From an uncultured Lachnospiraceae bacterium (GTDB lineage Bacteria > Bacillota > Clostridia > Lachnospirales > Anaerotignaceae): DNA of 64,000 bases. Shown piece after piece: positions 61,761 through 64,000 of this stretch. The stretch is from contig CALWKY010000041.1 in assembly GCA_944381395.1 (NCBI GenBank), positions 1-64,000 of the forward strand. The letters are read 5' to 3'. The translations under genes were made by a program, and so were the position numbers. The notes beneath the pieces are model-generated. The model searched no databases. It saw only the letters and a list, made by a program, of their open reading frames with translations, and had not been told where the DNA came from. Position 1 is the first letter of the stretch, and each line of letters opens with the position of its first letter.

Positions 61761-61789
61761 AAAAGACAGCCCTTAACAGCTGTCTTTTC
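61761..61789 (-). terminator. Hairpin after rpmF
   Basis: AAAAGACAGC pairs with GCTGTCTTTT around an eight-base loop, with TTTTC on the minus strand. It lies between rpmF and plsX and may limit plsX expression. Confidence 0.65.
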
Positions 61790-61795
61790 ATAGAA

Positions 61796-61975
61796 TCAAT
61801 CTACATTGATTACAGTCTTCTTATTGTATGCACCGCAAGACTTACATACCTGGTGAGGTACCATCAAAGCACCACATTTGCTGCATTTCACCAGAGTAGG
61901 GGTTGCGATCTTCCAGCTCTGTGCCTTTCTCTTATCACTCTTGGAACTGGACATTTTACCCTTCGGTACTGCCAT
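61796..61975 (-). CDS. rpmF: 50S ribosomal protein L32
   Basis: Small basic zinc-ribbon protein of the large subunit. The 59-residue frame starts MAVPKGKMSSSKSDKRKAQ, the family signature, and has two CxxC pairs, CSKC and CKSC, for zinc, with HQVCKSCGAYN between. AGGAGGTG stands nine bases before the ATG. It begins three bases after the yceD stop, the usual yceD-rpmF pair. Confidence 0.96.
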   Translation of the reverse strand: MAVPKGKMSSSKSDKRKAQSWKIATPTLVKCSKCGALMVPHQVCKSCGAYNKKTVINVD

Positions 61976-61978
61976 TTT

Positions 61979-62479
61979 CTACACCTCCTCATCCAAATTG
62001 AAAAGAGCCCTCAAACTTTCAAATCTCGGATCCACATGGGAAGTATCACATCCGCATTCCCCTTCATTGAGGTTTTTGCCGCACTTAGGGCATAGTCCTT
62101 TGCAGTCCTCTTTACAGAGAACTTTCATCGGCAGGGCTCCGAGGATACTTCTTCTCACGATATCGGAAAGATCCATTTGATCTCCCGAAAAAGTTTCCGT
62201 CTCTTCTTGAACTGTGCCTGTTCTTACAAACCGCTCATCCAAAGAAAATGTGATCTCTTGCTCAACCGGTGCCAAACAGCGTGCACAAGCCATATGAACT
62301 GTGCAATTACCTTCCGCTGAAACAAGCATCTGTTCTTTTTCATTAGTCACTGTTCCATGGAGCGAAACAGGCTTTACAAAATCCACAACATCGGGATACA
62401 CATCTTTCGGCATCTCTTCCAGAGAAAAAGATTCTGTACAACCATTTTTTCCGAATAAATTTGCTACCGAAATCCGCAT
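61979..62479 (-). CDS. yceD: YceD family (DUF177) protein
   Basis: Conserved protein of 166 residues, linked genetically with 23S rRNA accumulation and commonly encoded next to rpmF. The Cys-containing pairs C-x2-C (MACARCLAP) and C-x2-C-x-C (GLCPKCGKNLNEGECGC) suggest a metal site. LSDIVRRSILGALPMKVLCKEDCKGLCPKCG is the DUF177 core. GGGGTGAT precedes the ATG. Confidence 0.92.
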   Translation of the reverse strand: MRISVANLFGKNGCTESFSLEEMPKDVYPDVVDFVKPVSLHGTVTNEKEQMLVSAEGNCTVHMACARCLAPVEQEITFSLDERFVRTGTVQEETETFSGDQMDLSDIVRRSILGALPMKVLCKEDCKGLCPKCGKNLNEGECGCDTSHVDPRFESLRALFNLDEEV

Positions 62480-62526
62480 TTCATCACCCCTAAAGTCGCA
62501 TCCTGTTTAGTATATAAGAAGTTTTA

Positions 62527-63723
62527 TTATTTGTCAAGAAGTTCCTTTGTATCTCTTGCAATTACCAACTCTTCGTTTGTGGGAATTACAAATACTTTCA
62601 CTTTGGAATCAGCAGTGGAAATTTCCATTGCTTTGCCTCTCTTGGAATTTGCTTCTGCATCCAGTTTTACGCCCAAGTAACCCAGGTAATCACAGATTTC
62701 CTGTCTGGTGCTGCCGCTGTTTTCACCCAAACCAGCAGTAAATACAATCGCATCTACACCGTTCATAGCTGCTGCATAAGAACCAATGCTCTTTGCAACC
62801 TTATAAGCGAATGCATCCAGAGCAACCTGCGCTCTTTCATTACCTTCTGCAGCTGCAGCTTCTACATCACGGAAATCGCTGGAAACACCGGAAATACCCA
62901 GTACACCGCTCTTCTTGTTCATGATTTCGTCTACTTCCTTAGCGCTCAAGCCTTCTTTGTTTTCCAGGAAAGTAACGATAGAAGGGTCGATGTCACCACA
63001 TCTGGTACCCATGATCAGACCTTCCAAAGGAGTGAATCCCATGGTAGTATCAACGGACTTTCCATACTGAACAGCTGCAATAGAGCCACCATTGCCCAAG
63101 TGGCAAGTAATGATCTTAGTTTCTTCAATGGGCTTGCCCATCATCTTAGCAGCTTCGGAAGATACGAATCTGTGGCTGGTTCCGTGGAAACCATATCTTC
63201 TTACGCCATACTTCTCATAGTATTCGTAAGGCAGAGCATACAGATAAGCCTTCTTCGGTACTGTCTGATGGAAAGCAGTATCGAATACGCCACACTGAGG
63301 TACGCCGGGCATGATCTTTTCACAAGCCTTGATACCGATGATGTTTGCAGGGTTGTGCAAAGGAGCCAGGTCGGAGCACTTTACCAATGCATTCATGACT
63401 GCATCATCAATAACAACGGAACCGGAGAATTCCTCACCGCCGTGTACTACACGATGACCAATGGCATTGATTTCATCCATGCTGGAGATAACGCCATGGT
63501 TAGGATCAACCAGAGCATCCAGAACCATCTTTACTGCATCGTTGTGATCCGCCATGTTTTCTTCGATCACTACTTTATCTTTACCAGTGGGTTCATGCTT
63601 TAATCTGGAACCCTCAATACCAATTCTTTCACACAGACCTTTTGCCAGAACACTTTCTGTTTCCATATCGATCAGCTGATACTTCAGAGAAGAGCTGCCA
63701 CAGTTGATAACTAATACCTTCAT
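62527..63723 (-). CDS. ackA: Acetate kinase
   Basis: Makes ATP and acetate from acetyl phosphate, substrate-level phosphorylation in anaerobes. ASKHA fold with [62 protein letters not shown] and [10 protein letters not shown]. The frame has ATGs at 63729 and 63723; AAGGAG has a good seven-base distance only to the second. It lies just after pduL, so the phosphate donor is made by PduL rather than Pta. Confidence 0.96.
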   Translation of the reverse strand: MKVLVINCGSSSLKYQLIDMETESVLAKGLCERIGIEGSRLKHEPTGKDKVVIEENMADHNDAVKMVLDALVDPNHGVISSMDEINAIGHRVVHGGEEFSGSVVIDDAVMNALVKCSDLAPLHNPANIIGIKACEKIMPGVPQCGVFDTAFHQTVPKKAYLYALPYEYYEKYGVRRYGFHGTSHRFVSSEAAKMMGKPIEETKIITCHLGNGGSIAAVQYGKSVDTTMGFTPLEGLIMGTRCGDIDPSIVTFLENKEGLSAKEVDEIMNKKSGVLGISGVSSDFRDVEAAAAEGNERAQVALDAFAYKVAKSIGSYAAAMNGVDAIVFTAGLGENSGSTRQEICDYLGYLGVKLDAEANSKRGKAMEISTADSKVKVFVIPTNEELVIARDTKELLDK

Positions 63724-63774
63724 TTTCATTCTCCTTATCGATTGCTATATTTCAGATAACGTTTCTAATTTGAA

Positions 63775-64000
63775 TTACTTTACGATTTCACCGTAAACGG
63801 TACCGCTGCAACCTGCTGCATTTGCTTCATCGGTATCAATGTGCATAGCAGTTGCATACTTTTCGCTTACACGAACAACTACATCACCGAAGGTCAGGTT
63901 TCTACCCTTTGTGTCAACCTTTACAGAAACGATGTCTTTATCCTTTACACCCAGCTTTTCAGCATCTTCAGGAGTGGTATGGATGTGACGCATTGCTGCA
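63775..64000 (-). CDS. pduL: Phosphate propanoyltransferase PduL, N-terminus beyond window
   Basis: The last 75 residues or so of PduL, which exchanges acyl-CoA with acyl-phosphate. The visible part has MRHIHTTPEDAEKLGVKDKD with the zinc-binding His pair of the second repeat, and GDVVVRVSEKYATAMHIDTDEAN with the third ligand, ending TVYGEIVK. The frame stays open to the end of the window; an ATG at 63993 inside the conserved motif is not the start. It is 51 bases before ackA, same strand. PduL works as a Pta substitute in many Clostridia; no microcompartment targeting can be judged since the N-terminus is missing. Confidence 0.9.
   Translation of the reverse strand, partial: AAMRHIHTTPEDAEKLGVKDKDIVSVKVDTKGRNLTFGDVVVRVSEKYATAMHIDTDEANAAGCSGTVYGEIVK

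Overview
The window is a stretch of chromosome from a low-GC, endospore-forming, anaerobic Firmicute, most likely a Clostridia member near Lachnospirales; an Anaerotignum-type propionate or amino-acid fermenter would fit, but the genus is only a guess. The main clues are sporulation genes (spoIIGA-sigE, yunB), a PASTA Ser/Thr kinase with its phosphatase, FabK instead of FabI, a type III glutamine synthetase with an ANTAR regulator, LuxS, PduL with acetate kinase, an iron-type alcohol dehydrogenase, strong GGAGG ribosome sites and many T-tailed terminators. No rRNA, tRNA, CRISPR array or complete insertion sequence was found.

Layout. 1-7.6 kb (minus): a translation, RNA-modification and signalling operon, rsmB-rlmN-stp-prkC-rsgA-rpe-thiN, cut by the window start. 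7.7-15.3 kb (minus): a type II fatty-acid operon, acpP-fabH-fabK-fabK paralogue-fabD-fabG-fabF-fabZ-marR. It starts from a near-consensus promoter with tandem inverted repeats just downstream, and its last gene is a FabT-like MarR regulator, which suggests autoregulation. 15.3-19.86 kb: a compositionally distinct insert with an AraC regulator divergent from diaminopropionate ammonia-lyase and an M20 amidohydrolase, flanked by gene debris. 19.9-25.7 kb (minus): metallophosphoesterase, an RsmH-family methyltransferase, asparaginase, alcohol dehydrogenase (with a MerR-type 19-bp-spacer promoter) and D-serine ammonia-lyase. 25.8-32.6 kb (minus): a six-gene nucleoside uptake and hydrolysis operon (BMP lipoprotein, ATPase, two permeases, two nucleoside hydrolases).

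33-42.7 kb: small housekeeping units on both strands (yajC, tgt, RlmL-like, TrmH/SpoU, LUD protein, a short CorC protein, Nim-like flavoprotein, a Cys-rich probable spore-surface protein, luxS, HD hydrolase, EamA transporter). 42.8-49.5 kb: class A PBP, yunB, type III glutamine synthetase and a divergent ANTAR regulator with a degenerate receiver. The glnA leader can fold two competing hairpins, one with an ANTAR-type hexaloop. 49.8-52.4 kb (plus): malic enzyme and two-subunit class I fumarase, a malate/fumarate module. 52.5-64 kb (minus): spoIIGA-sigE behind a Spo0A-type promoter, an M20 peptidase, two D-Ala-D-Ala carboxypeptidases flanking scpB-scpA and a catalytically degenerate site-2 protease homologue, then yceD-rpmF-plsX and pduL-ackA.

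Most interesting points: the 100-residue Lys-rich extension on FabD; the transferred diaminopropionate island; the HEFTR site-2 protease homologue; the ANTAR/glnA leader switch; the MerR-type operator at the alcohol dehydrogenase; the 34-cysteine protein; and a dispersed hairpin repeat after scpB and plsX.
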